From Pseudanabaena sp. FACHB-1998 (GTDB lineage: Bacteria; Cyanobacteriota; Cyanobacteriia; Pseudanabaenales; Pseudanabaenaceae), in contig NZ_JACJQA010000027.1 in assembly GCF_014696355.1 (NCBI RefSeq), positions 1 through 64,000 on the forward strand: 64,000 nucleotides of DNA. The letters are read 5' to 3'. Below, piece after piece: positions 1 through 7,691 of this stretch; the first letter of the stretch is position 1; every line of letters starts with the position of its first letter. The notes below the pieces were generated by a model. It was given only the letters and a program-made list of their open reading frames with translations. It was not told where the DNA came from and ran no database searches. The position numbers and the translations under genes are program-made.

Positions 1-29
1 CGAGTTGCGGCGCGAAGCGCCGCAACTCG
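1..29. repeat. Palindromic intergenic repeat, left end cut by the window
   Basis: The 13-base arms 1-13 and 17-29 are perfect inverted repeats around the loop GAA, with a GCGGCGC core. The sequence after the right arm (CTTCTGGTTTTGTG, then AAGAATGGCAACAG) matches the sequence after the copy at 22928-22982, so the left outer arm probably lies outside the window. Confidence 0.75.
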
Positions 30-68
30 CTTCTGGTTTTGTGTCTTAACAAGAATGGCAACAGCTAT

Positions 69-105
69 ATAGAGAAAGGCGGCGCAATGCGCCGCCTTTC
101 TCTAT
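69..105. repeat. Palindromic hairpin over the stop codon of the HAD gene
   Basis: A 17-base perfect stem (69-85 with 89-105) closes on the loop AAT. It contains a GGCGGCGC core and overlaps the stop codon of the minus-strand phosphatase gene. It is likely to act as a transcription terminator. Confidence 0.7.
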
Positions 106-752
106 TTGAAGTTCTGTAAAATTTGGGCTATTTCTAGAGGGGAGTTAGCGATGAGATCTGCGCCATGATCGCTTAGTTCTGCTTCTGTCCCATAGCCATA
201 GGTCACACCGATCGCGAAAAGTTGATTTTGCTTTGCGCCCACCACATCATGATAGCGATCGCCCACCATGATTGTCTGGTTAGTAGATAAGCTTTCCGAC
301 TGGATAATATAGCTAATTAGTTCGGCTTTGTGACTGCGTGTACCATCTAACTCGCTCCCATAGATGCCATCAAACCAAGGAGTCAACGCAAAATGTTCGA
401 TAATGCGTTTAGCGTAAACATGGGGTTTTGATGTTGCCAGAAAGATTTGATAACCATGATCGCGGATGCTTTGCAGGATTTTGGGGATATCGGGATAAAG
501 CAAATTTTCATATAACCCGACCGTCGCAAAGCGATCGCGATAATGGCTAATCGCGATCGCAACTAAGGCAGGATCATCAATTTGCATTAATTGGGCAAAA
601 CTAACGGTGAGTGGGGGACCAATACACCACAATAAATCATCGGTTTCGGGTGCTTGGTAGCCAAGTTGCTCTAGGGCGTATTGAATACAGGTGGTGATCC
701 CGATTTTGGGATCAGTCAAGGTTCCATCTAAATCAAATAGGACAGTATTCAT
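102..752 (-). CDS. HAD-superfamily hydrolase, phosphoglycolate phosphatase-like
   Basis: This 216-residue protein belongs to HAD subfamily IA and probably dephosphorylates a small phosphorylated metabolite in the cytoplasm. Motif I is FDLDGTLTD at residues 5-13, with the nucleophile and acid/base aspartates. Motif II is ATSKP near residue 105, and the Mg-binding motif is MVGDRYHDVVGAK near residue 162. The cap helices between motifs I and II are typical of Gph/PGP-type enzymes. Its ATG overlaps the TAA of the upstream small membrane-protein gene (TAATG), so the two are probably co-transcribed and translationally coupled. The substrate cannot be told from sequence; phosphoglycolate, pyrophosphate or a nucleotide are all possible. 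Confidence 0.85.
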   Translation of the reverse strand: MNTVLFDLDGTLTDPKIGITTCIQYALEQLGYQAPETDDLLWCIGPPLTVSFAQLMQIDDPALVAIAISHYRDRFATVGLYENLLYPDIPKILQSIRDHGYQIFLATSKPHVYAKRIIEHFALTPWFDGIYGSELDGTRSHKAELISYIIQSESLSTNQTIMVGDRYHDVVGAKQNQLFAIGVTYGYGTEAELSDHGADLIANSPLEIAQILQNFK

Positions 753-1048
753 TAAAAGTTTATTTTTTCACTGGCGGCTGTAGTTACTTGCGAAAATAAA
801 TCACCCATCGCCTGTCCAACTTGTCCAAGGGCGGACACGATTACTTCACCGCAATCAATGAGGCTTTGCCAAATATCTACACCAACATATACCTTGAGAT
901 AAATCCCCACCAAGACTAAAGATATGGCGGCGATCGCAAATTTTCCCACTAATTTTGCGAGTATTTCTAAAATTGCCGATGTTGCCCAGATTGCCGTACC
1001 GACAGCGATCGCACCCAAAATTAACGTCAGCGCATGATTGGTTTCCAT
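752..1048 (-). CDS. Small two-helix membrane protein, unknown function
   Basis: The product is 98 residues from the ATG at 1048; a TTG two codons upstream is less likely. I do not recognise a family. Two hydrophobic helices are visible, at about residues 7-27 and 34-54, followed by an amphipathic C-terminal stretch rich in Gln, Ala and Val. It is probably an inner or thylakoid membrane protein. It is the first gene of a two-gene unit with the HAD hydrolase and overlaps it by TAATG. Confidence 0.65.
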   Translation of the reverse strand: METNHALTLILGAIAVGTAIWATSAILEILAKLVGKFAIAAISLVLVGIYLKVYVGVDIWQSLIDCGEVIVSALGQVGQAMGDLFSQVTTAASEKINF

Positions 1049-1081
1049 AGTCAATAATTATAGCTGTAGTCACTTACATTA

Positions 1082-1220
1082 CAGCGCTTTGCGCTCAAAC
1101 CCAAACCAAGAAGAATGAGAGGAAGCGTTGCTTCGCAACGCTTCCTCTCATTCTTCTTGAGGATAAGAAATGAAAGGCGGCACTGCGTACCGCCTTTCAT
1201 TTCTTTGGGCGCAAAGCGCT
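1082..1220. repeat. Composite inverted-repeat element with two nested hairpins
   Basis: An outer inverted pair (AGCGCTTTGCGC near 1083 and GCGCAAAGCGCT near 1209) encloses two palindromes. The first is a 24-base perfect stem, 1108-1131 with 1135-1158, loop TTC. The second is a 16-base stem, 1165-1180 with 1190-1205. It lies between divergently transcribed genes, so it is not simply a terminator. It belongs to the palindrome family seen throughout the window. Confidence 0.75.
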
Positions 1221-1266
1221 ATACCTTGAGCGACAGAGATAAGATAGTGAATAGATTTGTGTTGAG

Positions 1267-2682
1267 GTGAAAAAGCTTGTGACAGAACAGCACCAGATCG
1301 GCGAAACTATTCAATCTCGTTATCGTATTACGAGTATCCTCGGTCAAGGTGGCATTGGGATTACCTATGCTGCTGAAGATCAGCAAACTGGCGATTGCGT
1401 AGCCCTCAAAACCCTATCTTTTCGGCGCGTTAATGAATGGAAAATCCTAGAGCTATTTGAGCGGGAAGCTAAGGTGTTAGCCCAACTAGATCATCCTGCG
1501 ATCGCCAGATATTTAGATTATTTTCAAATTGATCGCGATCATGATCGCGATTTTTATCTGGTGCAGGAATTAGTGGATGGGCGATCGCTTGCTCAAGCCA
1601 TTGTCGAGGGCTGGCATGGGACGGAAGAGGATATCAAATCTATAGCGGAGCAAGTGCTGGAAGTTTTAATCTATCTTCATGAACTCAAGCCACCGATCAT
1701 CCATCGCGATATTAAACCCCAAAATATTCTGCTAAAACCCAATGGCAAAATTGCGATCGTAGATTTTGGATCGGTACAGGATACCTATCGCAATACACAA
1801 GTAAGCGGTAGTACTATTGTCGGAACCTATGGATATATGCCCCCCGAGCAGTTTCGCGGTAAAGCGATTCCTGCAACCGATCTCTATGCTTTGGGGGCGA
1901 CGATTTTGTTTTTGCTCACGGGGCGATCGCCTGCGGATTTACCTGAAGTGAAATTTAAGATAGATTTTCGGAGTTCTGTAAATATTTCCGCACACTTTGC
2001 CGATTGGATCGACCACATGATTGAACCAGCGATCGAGGATCGCTTTAGCAATGCCAGACAAGCTTTAAACGCTTTAAGAAAGGAAGCAATTTCCTCCCTT
2101 GATCGCCGTATCCGTGAAATTGAAGTCAAGCTTTCGCTGGCGGGTAATCCCACTCCCGTTAAACGTCGCTACGAAAAGCCTTTGGGCAGTCGAATTGACC
2201 TCAAAAAAAATGATCATTCTCTGGAAATTAATATTCCGCCCTCCTACTGGCGGGGGGATGGGATCGGGATTTTGTTATTTGCGATCTTCTGGAATGGGTT
2301 TCTCTTAATGTGGACTTCTCTCGCTTCGAGGGTTGGAGTCTTCTCTTTATTTTCAATTCCCTTTTGGCTTGTGGGTGTTGGTTGCGCCTATGTTGGTCTA
2401 TCTTCTGTCTTTGGCAAAGTCCATCTCATGATCGGCGATCGCCATTTTAGTATAGTCTGGGATGTACTAGGCATCAAGCGCCAAGTCAACGGCAAGACTC
2501 TCGATTTACGCCCCGTTGAGTTAAGGAGCTTCTATGAAGTTAATAACCAACCTGTGATGCAGGTATGTCTCAATCAAGGGGTTTATTCGCACAAGTTTGG
2601 GTCGGGCTTAAGTCGTGTAGAAAAGGAATGGCTACAGCAGGAAATTAATGAGTTTTTAGATGAATGGAGAACAAAAAATTAA
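1267..2682 (+). CDS. Serine/threonine protein kinase with C-terminal membrane segments
   Basis: This 471-residue Hanks-type kinase starts at GTG 1267. The kinase domain covers about residues 12-275: glycine loop GQGGIGITY, VALK lysine, catalytic HRDIKPQN near residue 146, VDFG Mg-binding motif and a PPE in place of APE. The C-terminal third has two hydrophobic segments (about residues 335-357 and 362-385) and a soluble tail of about 80 residues, so it is probably membrane-anchored with a small sensory or protein-binding tail. It is a paralogue of the kinase at 21040-22464, with the same architecture and near-identical active-site motifs. The target is unknown. Confidence 0.93.
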   Translation: MKKLVTEQHQIGETIQSRYRITSILGQGGIGITYAAEDQQTGDCVALKTLSFRRVNEWKILELFEREAKVLAQLDHPAIARYLDYFQIDRDHDRDFYLVQELVDGRSLAQAIVEGWHGTEEDIKSIAEQVLEVLIYLHELKPPIIHRDIKPQNILLKPNGKIAIVDFGSVQDTYRNTQVSGSTIVGTYGYMPPEQFRGKAIPATDLYALGATILFLLTGRSPADLPEVKFKIDFRSSVNISAHFADWIDHMIEPAIEDRFSNARQALNALRKEAISSLDRRIREIEVKLSLAGNPTPVKRRYEKPLGSRIDLKKNDHSLEINIPPSYWRGDGIGILLFAIFWNGFLLMWTSLASRVGVFSLFSIPFWLVGVGCAYVGLSSVFGKVHLMIGDRHFSIVWDVLGIKRQVNGKTLDLRPVELRSFYEVNNQPVMQVCLNQGVYSHKFGSGLSRVEKEWLQQEINEFLDEWRTKN

Positions 2683-2713
2683 GAGAGAAAGACGCTTTGC
2701 GTCCCTTTCTTAT
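2681..2713. terminator. Imperfect hairpin between convergent genes
   Basis: AGAGAAAGACGC and GCGTCCCTTTCT form an imperfect stem around TTT, placed exactly between the stop codon of the kinase and that of the convergent Uma2 gene. It probably terminates both transcripts. Confidence 0.55.
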
Positions 2714-3277
2714 TTAGAAATCGACATCTTCATAAACTGCGGCGATCGCACACTCAAAATCAATACTAGTAAATTGCACCAAGTCCCCTTGTTCATAGGG
2801 TGTTAGCTCCCATTTCCCCCGCTCATTCAGCCGAAAAGCTTCAATATTAATCTGTTCTGAAGCGACTAAAACATATTCTCTTAAGCTCGATAACTGTCGA
2901 TAACGGGAAAACTTACCGCCACGATTGTAAGCCTCAGTACTGGGTGACAAAACTTCAATGATTAGTTTTGGATAAAATACTGCCTTAGCAGAATTGCGAT
3001 CGCGATCGTCGCAAGTCACCAGCAAATCAGGATAGAAAAACTCACCACTAGGCGAAATTCCCACCTTGGCATCGGAACCTAGCACCCGACAGTTTTTGCC
3101 GCGCAAATGCGGGCGCAGCAAAGCAATTAAATTAGCCGCCACCAGACTATGGGCGATCGTTCCACCTGCCATCGCAAATACATCACCATTAATATATTCA
3201 TAGCGGATTTCTTGCTTAGCTTCCCATTCAAAATATTCATCGGGTGATAGTTTGGGATAGTCAGGTACGGCAATCAT
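2714..3277 (-). CDS. Uma2-family (DUF820) putative nuclease
   Basis: The product is 187 residues from ATG 3277, which has GAGG about 9 bases upstream. A longer reading frame exists but lacks such a site. It has the Uma2/DUF820 pattern of the PD-(D/E)xK nuclease fold: an N-terminal SPDEYFEWE helix, IRYEYINGDVFAMAGG, then DAKVGISPSGEFFYPDLLVTC with the catalytic PD, and LIIEVLSPSTEAYNRGGKF with the catalytic E. These genes occur in tens of copies in cyanobacterial genomes and spread horizontally. The role in the cell is not established. Confidence 0.88.
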   Translation of the reverse strand: MIAVPDYPKLSPDEYFEWEAKQEIRYEYINGDVFAMAGGTIAHSLVAANLIALLRPHLRGKNCRVLGSDAKVGISPSGEFFYPDLLVTCDDRDRNSAKAVFYPKLIIEVLSPSTEAYNRGGKFSRYRQLSSLREYVLVASEQINIEAFRLNERGKWELTPYEQGDLVQFTSIDFECAIAAVYEDVDF

Positions 3278-3412
3278 ATTTTTAACCTCAAAAGTCAATA
3301 TAAACGATTCATATTTATATTTTGCGTTTTGCAAAATCTTTACTAAAACCATTGACAAACTAAAATATGAACTGGTTTAATTAATTCAAGATTGAAATAT
3401 TCAATATTTGGG

Positions 3413-3578
3413 TATACGTCTTAAGCATAACACCTGTGTCTCTCAGTTCAGTGCATGATCGTTGTTTTGACTCCGCACTAGCTAGAAAATGCAGATTGCA
3501 CCTCTAACTAAAGTACTGGTTCAACATACTGAGTATGCGCTGAACTGATATTTACAGGTATTATGCTTAAGACGTTTA
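3413..3578. mobile_element. MITE-like element with long terminal inverted repeats
   Basis: About 45 bases at the left (3413-3458) are repeated inverted at the right (3533-3578). Both ends carry ACGTCTTAAGCATAA, then ACCTGT and TCAGTTCAG with a few mismatches. The central 70-75 bases are unrelated and non-coding. The outermost bases are TATACGTC and, inverted, TAAACGTC, which would fit insertion at a TA dinucleotide. Size, terminal repeats and lack of coding capacity fit a miniature inverted-repeat transposable element; a large cruciform regulatory site is the alternative. It accounts for most of the gene-free stretch 3278-3684. Confidence 0.6.
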
Positions 3579-3684
3579 CGGTCAAATACTTTAAAGAGAC
3601 GCGCTATATAAACGCGATTTTTCTACATATCTGGCAATTTGATATTTCAAGCCTGTTAAACATTATTTAACGGAGTTTTTTAAA

Positions 3685-3957
3685 ATGCCTAAGCAAATGA
3701 CTAAGAAGCAAAAAGATGCCGTAAAACGTCTGCTTGCAAATGATTGGGGCTTTGGTTTAGTTTGTTTTTGGTGTCGGCAAGATTTACCATTTGAGCAACT
3801 TACCCTTGATCACTTGCTCCCCTCAAGTAAAGGTGGATCGAACAATCCAGAGAATTTACGCCTTGCTTGTTGTCAATGTAATGGCTCACGCGGTAACAGC
3901 CTATTTCCACCTGATCAAAGATACAGAAGTTCGTCTTTGAACAAATCTGGCAAATAA
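3685..3957 (+). CDS. Small HNH endonuclease-like protein
   Basis: This 90-residue protein is little more than an HNH (beta-beta-alpha metal) domain. CFWC at about residues 28-31 and CCQC at about 73-76 are the zinc-binding knuckles; LDHLLPSSKGGSNNPENLRL holds the central DH and NPEN residues. A GGAG ribosome-binding site lies upstream of the ATG. Such solitary HNH proteins occur with mobile DNA and restriction functions, and this one lies beside the MITE-like element. Substrate unknown. A hairpin with arms AACTAAAACCTA / TAGGTTTTAGTT follows the gene. Confidence 0.85.
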   Translation: MPKQMTKKQKDAVKRLLANDWGFGLVCFWCRQDLPFEQLTLDHLLPSSKGGSNNPENLRLACCQCNGSRGNSLFPPDQRYRSSSLNKSGK

Positions 3958-3965
3958 CTTTTGAT

Positions 3966-4003
3966 CAACTAAAACCTAGACTTTATATTTAGGTTTTAGT
4001 TGG
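3966..4003 (+). terminator. Intrinsic terminator-like hairpin after the HNH gene
   Basis: CAACTAAAACCTA at 3966 pairs with TAGGTTTTAGTTG ending at 4003. The stem begins nine bases after the HNH stop codon, and rnc starts 40 bases later. Confidence 0.6.
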
Positions 4004-4042
4004 TTTCGAGAACTATATTTCTAACAAATAAACTCAACAAAA

Positions 4043-4726
4043 ATGCATAAACTTTTGATTTTTAATGACGAAAAATTACTTCGTCGTGCGCTTACTCATC
4101 GATCTTTTGTGAATGAAAGCTTCGATGAATCTGGACATAATGAAAGATTAGAATTTCTTGGCGATGCCATTCTTAATTTTATTAGTGGAGAATATCTATA
4201 TGAGCAGAACCCTGAAATGGCAGAAGATGAAATGACTCGGAGACGTTCTGCGCTTGTAGATGAAAAACAGCTTGCTCGATTTGCCACTGAAGTCGGACTT
4301 GATTTTAGAATTCGTTTGGGAGAAGGAGCTAAAAGAGAAGGAGGTTATACCAACCCTAATATTCTGAGTAGTACATTTGAAGCAGTTGTTGGCGCTTACT
4401 ACTTAGATAATCAACGTAATATCGATATACTTCGCCCTCTAGTACAACAACTATTTGACTCTGTACCCAAGGATGTCATGGTTGTTCGCTCAAGTATAGA
4501 TTCCAAGAATAAGCTTCAAGAATTTGTGCAAGCAAATGGAGAAACAACTCCTCCAAAATATGAAACTGAACAGGTAGGAGGAATGTCTCACGCTCCAGAA
4601 TTTCTGTCGAAAGTGTACGTTAACGGCAAAATTTACGGTGAAGGCAAGGGTCGCAACAAGAAAGATGCAGAAAAAGAAGCTGCTGCGGACGCACTAGCTA
4701 AACTGAAAAAACGAGGATTGCTTTAA
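4043..4726 (+). CDS. rnc: Ribonuclease III
   Basis: This 227-residue endoribonuclease cleaves double-stranded RNA, acting in rRNA processing and mRNA decay as a homodimer. The RNase III signature NERLEFLGDAILNF is at residues 33-46 with the catalytic Glu and Asp. Further acidic residues lie in DEMTRRRSALVD and STFEAVVGAYY. The C-terminal dsRNA-binding domain covers about residues 153-223, from SKNKLQEFVQ to the KKDAEKEAAADAL helix. Length and order of domains are normal. Cyanobacteria often have two RNase III paralogues and a mini-III, so this may be one of several. Confidence 0.95.
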   Translation: MHKLLIFNDEKLLRRALTHRSFVNESFDESGHNERLEFLGDAILNFISGEYLYEQNPEMAEDEMTRRRSALVDEKQLARFATEVGLDFRIRLGEGAKREGGYTNPNILSSTFEAVVGAYYLDNQRNIDILRPLVQQLFDSVPKDVMVVRSSIDSKNKLQEFVQANGETTPPKYETEQVGGMSHAPEFLSKVYVNGKIYGEGKGRNKKDAEKEAAADALAKLKKRGLL

Positions 4727-4866
4727 ATACTCAATTCCAAAAGCAATTAGCATTTTGACTGGTTTGGGTATTTTAGCGATCGCCATAATATTCGTTAACC
4801 TATAGTAGACTAGGGCAATAGCCTGAAAGCAACTTAGGTAAATCAAGATAAGCGAGTTTGTTAAAA

Positions 4867-5082
4867 ATGATTAGAGAATTTAACGTTGTCATCGAAAAAG
4901 ACTCTGATGGATATTTTGTCGCCTCAATTCCTAACTTGAGAGGCTGCCATACCCAAGCAAAATCCCTTGATATTCTCATGGAACGTATCCAAGAGGCAGC
5001 AGAACTATGCTTAGAATTCGAGAACCAAGACAGCCCATTTCCAGAATTTGTAGGTATACAGAAAATTTTAGTAGAAGTATGA
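4867..5082 (+). CDS. hicB: HicB-type antitoxin
   Basis: This 71-residue protein has the HicB partial RNase H-like fold: FNVVIEKDSDGYFVASIPNLRGCHTQA at the N-terminus, then the helix SLDILMERIQEAAELCLE. ATG 4867 is preferred over the TTG three codons earlier. It should bind and neutralise the HicA toxin encoded by the overlapping downstream gene (ATGA overlap), and probably represses the operon. It has no obvious C-terminal DNA-binding domain, so it is the short form common in cyanobacteria. Confidence 0.88.
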   Translation: MIREFNVVIEKDSDGYFVASIPNLRGCHTQAKSLDILMERIQEAAELCLEFENQDSPFPEFVGIQKILVEV

Positions 5083-5303
5083 GCAAGCTGCCAAGATTGA
5101 CAGGAAACCAACTAATCAAAGCTCTCCAGAAAATAGGCTTCGAGGTGGTGCGAGTAAAAGGGAGTCATCATATTCTTATTCATTCGGAAGGCAGACGTAC
5201 AGTAGTTCCAGTTCATTCTGGTGAAGATATCGGAACTGGACTACTTTCACAAATTCTGAGAGATTGTCAGATTACAAGAGATGAACTTAGAGACTTGCTA
5301 TAG
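5079..5303 (+). CDS. hicA: HicA-type mRNA interferase toxin
   Basis: This 74-residue product starts at the ATG overlapping the hicB stop by four bases; an earlier in-frame start would run into hicB. It shows the HicA double-stranded RNA-binding-like fold: LTGNQLIKALQKIGFEVVR, then the catalytic-His segment KGSHHILIH, then the strand VVPVHSGEDIGTGLLSQIL. It is predicted to cleave mRNA and halt growth when free of HicB. Antitoxin-first order is usual for this subgroup. Confidence 0.9.
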   Translation: MSKLPRLTGNQLIKALQKIGFEVVRVKGSHHILIHSEGRRTVVPVHSGEDIGTGLLSQILRDCQITRDELRDLL

Positions 5304-5352
5304 GTGAGAAAGATTTACAAAATGGCAATGCCATTTTGTAAATCTTTCTCAC
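5304..5352. terminator. Perfect 23-bp palindrome between hicA and crtH
   Basis: Arms 5304-5326 and 5330-5352 are perfect inverted repeats with loop AAT. They start at the hicA stop codon and reach the crtH stop codon. It is probably a bidirectional terminator and a member of the palindrome family, here with an AT-rich arm ending in ATGGC. Confidence 0.75.
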
Positions 5353-6866
5353 TAGACTAATCCTAAATTTGCGGCGACGATATGCCCACAGGCAAAGCCT
5401 GAAAAAGCTACTGCATTTAATCCCTGCCCGGGGAAAGTGCTGTCGCCGACACAGTAAAGATCGGGAATGGAAGTTTTATTGAAGGGCATTCCTAAAAGTC
5501 CCCAAGGCTTACCCGTGGGAATGGGACCATAAGTTCCATCCATCCGACCGAGAAAGCGGCGATGGCTGCGCGGTGTGCCAACTTCTTGATAGTCTAGACA
5601 AATCTCTAGTTTAGGAAAAATTGCTAATAGGCGATCGCCTAATTTTTGAGCGGCTTCATTCTTTTTAAGCTCATACTCTGATGGTGATAAGCCTTCCCAT
5701 TCGCTGAGCCAACTAGGGGTGAAAGTATGCACAATATGATAACCTTCTGGCGCAAGAGAGCGATCAAGTAGGGTGGGAATTGACACGAAAATTGTGCCTT
5801 GTTCCTTCTGCATATCGTTCCAATCTTCGAGCAGAATATGATGACAGGCTGCGTCATCGGGAATGGCGGAGGCTTCAACGCCGAGATGTAAACTGAGGAA
5901 GCTAGGGGACTTTTGATAGCGATCTTGCCATCCCTTTTCGCCACTGGGTAAGGGTTCGTCCTTGAGCAAGTTTCCAAAGGTATCCCAACGGGTGGCATTA
6001 GAGACCACTTTCTTGGCATAGAGAATTTCGCCATTGGCAAGTTTTACCCCGATCGCCCCTGTGCTAGATTTTGCCTTGGGGATAATCTGGGTTACCCTTG
6101 CGCCATAACGAATTTCACCGCCCGCTTTGTCCAAGCCTTCAGCTAGCTTTTCAGCAATCTTACCTACGCCGCCCTTGGGGTAGTTAATGCCGCCATAGTG
6201 CCGATCGCTAAAGACCATTCCTGCATTGATGGCGGGGGTACGCTCGGCAGGAACCACTGACCAGCAGTAGCATTCCATATCAATGAATTGCAGTAACTCG
6301 CGATCGCGAATATATTTTTTAGCAATGTCTCCCGCATTTTGGGGTAGATAGGCGGCTAAGCCAATGCAAGCAAAGGGATTCTGGAAAAATACGCGCATTA
6401 GATAGCGCCATTCCTCAAGGGATAGCAACTCGATCGCATTTAAGCAATTAAAGATTTTCCAACATTCATCGTAAAACTGGCGAATTCCCTCACGCTCATG
6501 GGGAAAGCGATCGCCTAATTCTTGAAGAAACTGCTCATAGTCGCGATGGACTTCAATTTCGAGATTATTCGGTAAATGATAATGAATCTGCACAGGATCG
6601 GGAATGGTCTCCATTTGCATACCCACGGCGGCAAGCGCACGGGTGAGTAAGTTGGTCGTGCCGCGATCGCCAAAGCCAAAGATCATCGAAGCGCCCACAT
6701 CAAAGCGGTAACCATTGCGCTCAAAATAGCCGCCACTACCACCCGCAATTAAGTAGCGTTCTAGAACAAGTACTTTTGCCCCCTTTACTGCTAATTGGGT
6801 GGCGGTGACTAAGCCACCAATCCCTGAGCCAATCACAATTACATCCGCATCGAGTGTTTGCGCCAT
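5352..6866 (-). CDS. crtH: Carotenoid cis-trans isomerase (CrtISO/CrtH)
   Basis: This 504-residue FAD enzyme converts poly-cis lycopene from the plant-type desaturation route to all-trans lycopene, a precursor of photosynthetic carotenoids. The N-terminal Rossmann motif is [15 protein letters not shown] at residues 6-20, followed by [20 protein letters not shown] and the family-typical [11 protein letters not shown]. The C-terminus [20 protein letters not shown] is the second dinucleotide-binding signature. Start ATG 6866 places MAQ just before the FAD fold; nine upstream codons look spurious. Length is normal for cyanobacterial CrtH. A terminator-like palindrome follows. Confidence 0.93.
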   Translation of the reverse strand: MAQTLDADVIVIGSGIGGLVTATQLAVKGAKVLVLERYLIAGGSGGYFERNGYRFDVGASMIFGFGDRGTTNLLTRALAAVGMQMETIPDPVQIHYHLPNNLEIEVHRDYEQFLQELGDRFPHEREGIRQFYDECWKIFNCLNAIELLSLEEWRYLMRVFFQNPFACIGLAAYLPQNAGDIAKKYIRDRELLQFIDMECYCWSVVPAERTPAINAGMVFSDRHYGGINYPKGGVGKIAEKLAEGLDKAGGEIRYGARVTQIIPKAKSSTGAIGVKLANGEILYAKKVVSNATRWDTFGNLLKDEPLPSGEKGWQDRYQKSPSFLSLHLGVEASAIPDDAACHHILLEDWNDMQKEQGTIFVSIPTLLDRSLAPEGYHIVHTFTPSWLSEWEGLSPSEYELKKNEAAQKLGDRLLAIFPKLEICLDYQEVGTPRSHRRFLGRMDGTYGPIPTGKPWGLLGMPFNKTSIPDLYCVGDSTFPGQGLNAVAFSGFACGHIVAANLGLV

Positions 6867-6900
6867 TACATTTCTTAATCTAAGACCTCTCATTAATATT

Positions 6901-7058
6901 ACAGCGCTTTGCGCTGCAAGTTTTGAAAGTCAGCCTTCGGCTGACTTTATCAAAACCCAATAAGAGAATTGCGGCGCTTCGCGCCGCAATTCTCTTATTG
7001 GGTTTTAGCTATAAAACCAAAACAAGCTGAGTCGCCCGCTTCGCAGGCGACTCAGCTT
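6901..7058. repeat. Cluster of three palindromic repeats
   Basis: Three hairpins lie between crtH and cobU. The first is 6920-6956, a TTC-loop stem with a two-base bulge. The second is 6952-7006, a perfect 26-base stem with GCGGCGC core, loop TTC and AAAACCC/GGGTTTT ends. The third is 7024-7058, an imperfect stem over the cobU stop codon. AGCGCTTTGCGC precedes them at 6903. The first two share the bases CAAAAC, as if one inserted next to the other. Confidence 0.75.
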
Positions 7059-7620
7059 AAGCCGAGGTACTTATTAATCTTTCGCCTAATTGAGTCAAGT
7101 TAAGGGCATGACCACCTGTGACTAGATAAACCACATCGGCGATCGCCCCAATTTTACGACTGAGACCACCAAGGCGATCGCGAAACTGACGACCTAATTC
7201 ATAGGCTGGCACGATGCCCCAGCCCACCTCTTCTGACACAAAAGTGATATCAACCTGACTAGTTTGGATGACCTGCAAAAGTTCTCTTTCTATTTTTGTC
7301 CAAGCTTCTTCATTTAATTCCAATAGATTAGCTAGCCAAGTTCCTAACGAATCTACCAACACATAGGGATATGGCTCGGATTTAATAACGGGATTATTGA
7401 TTTCAAATAGACTTTGGGCTAGTTCCCTCGGAACTTCAAGAGTTTGCCACTCTGGGGGGCGGCGATCGCAATGTTTTTGCAACCTTGCTTCCCATTCCGC
7501 ATCATCGGCGTAGCGCGAAGCCGTGGCAATGTAAATTACAGGCTTTTGCGATCGCTTTGCCAATAGTTCCGCCCATTCGCTTTTGCCTGAGCGAGTTGCG
7601 CCTGTTACGAGAGTAATCAT
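7057..7620 (-). CDS. cobU: Adenosylcobinamide kinase / adenosylcobinamide-phosphate guanylyltransferase
   Basis: This 187-residue bifunctional enzyme phosphorylates adenosylcobinamide and transfers GMP to it in the late steps of cobalamin assembly. The P-loop GATRSGKSEW is at residues 7-16, followed by VIYIATA and the GMP-accepting His region KHCDRRPPEW. YVLVDSLGTWLANLL and FVSEEVGWGIVP are conserved family blocks. The length is standard. The product (via cobalamin) is needed by the MetH enzyme encoded at 54355-57915, although the genes are far apart. Confidence 0.94.
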   Translation of the reverse strand: MITLVTGATRSGKSEWAELLAKRSQKPVIYIATASRYADDAEWEARLQKHCDRRPPEWQTLEVPRELAQSLFEINNPVIKSEPYPYVLVDSLGTWLANLLELNEEAWTKIERELLQVIQTSQVDITFVSEEVGWGIVPAYELGRQFRDRLGGLSRKIGAIADVVYLVTGGHALNLTQLGERLISTSA

Positions 7621-7640
7621 GATTAAATAACTAAAGTTTC

Positions 7641-7691
7641 TAAAGAATCAATTTTTGATGCTGCAAGGCAGCATCAAAAATTGATTCTTTA
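7641..7691. terminator. 24-bp perfect palindrome between cobU and the histidine kinase
   Basis: Arms 7641-7664 and 7668-7691 are perfect inverted repeats with loop AAG. The right arm covers the stop codon of the histidine-kinase gene, so it probably terminates that minus-strand transcript. Confidence 0.75.
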
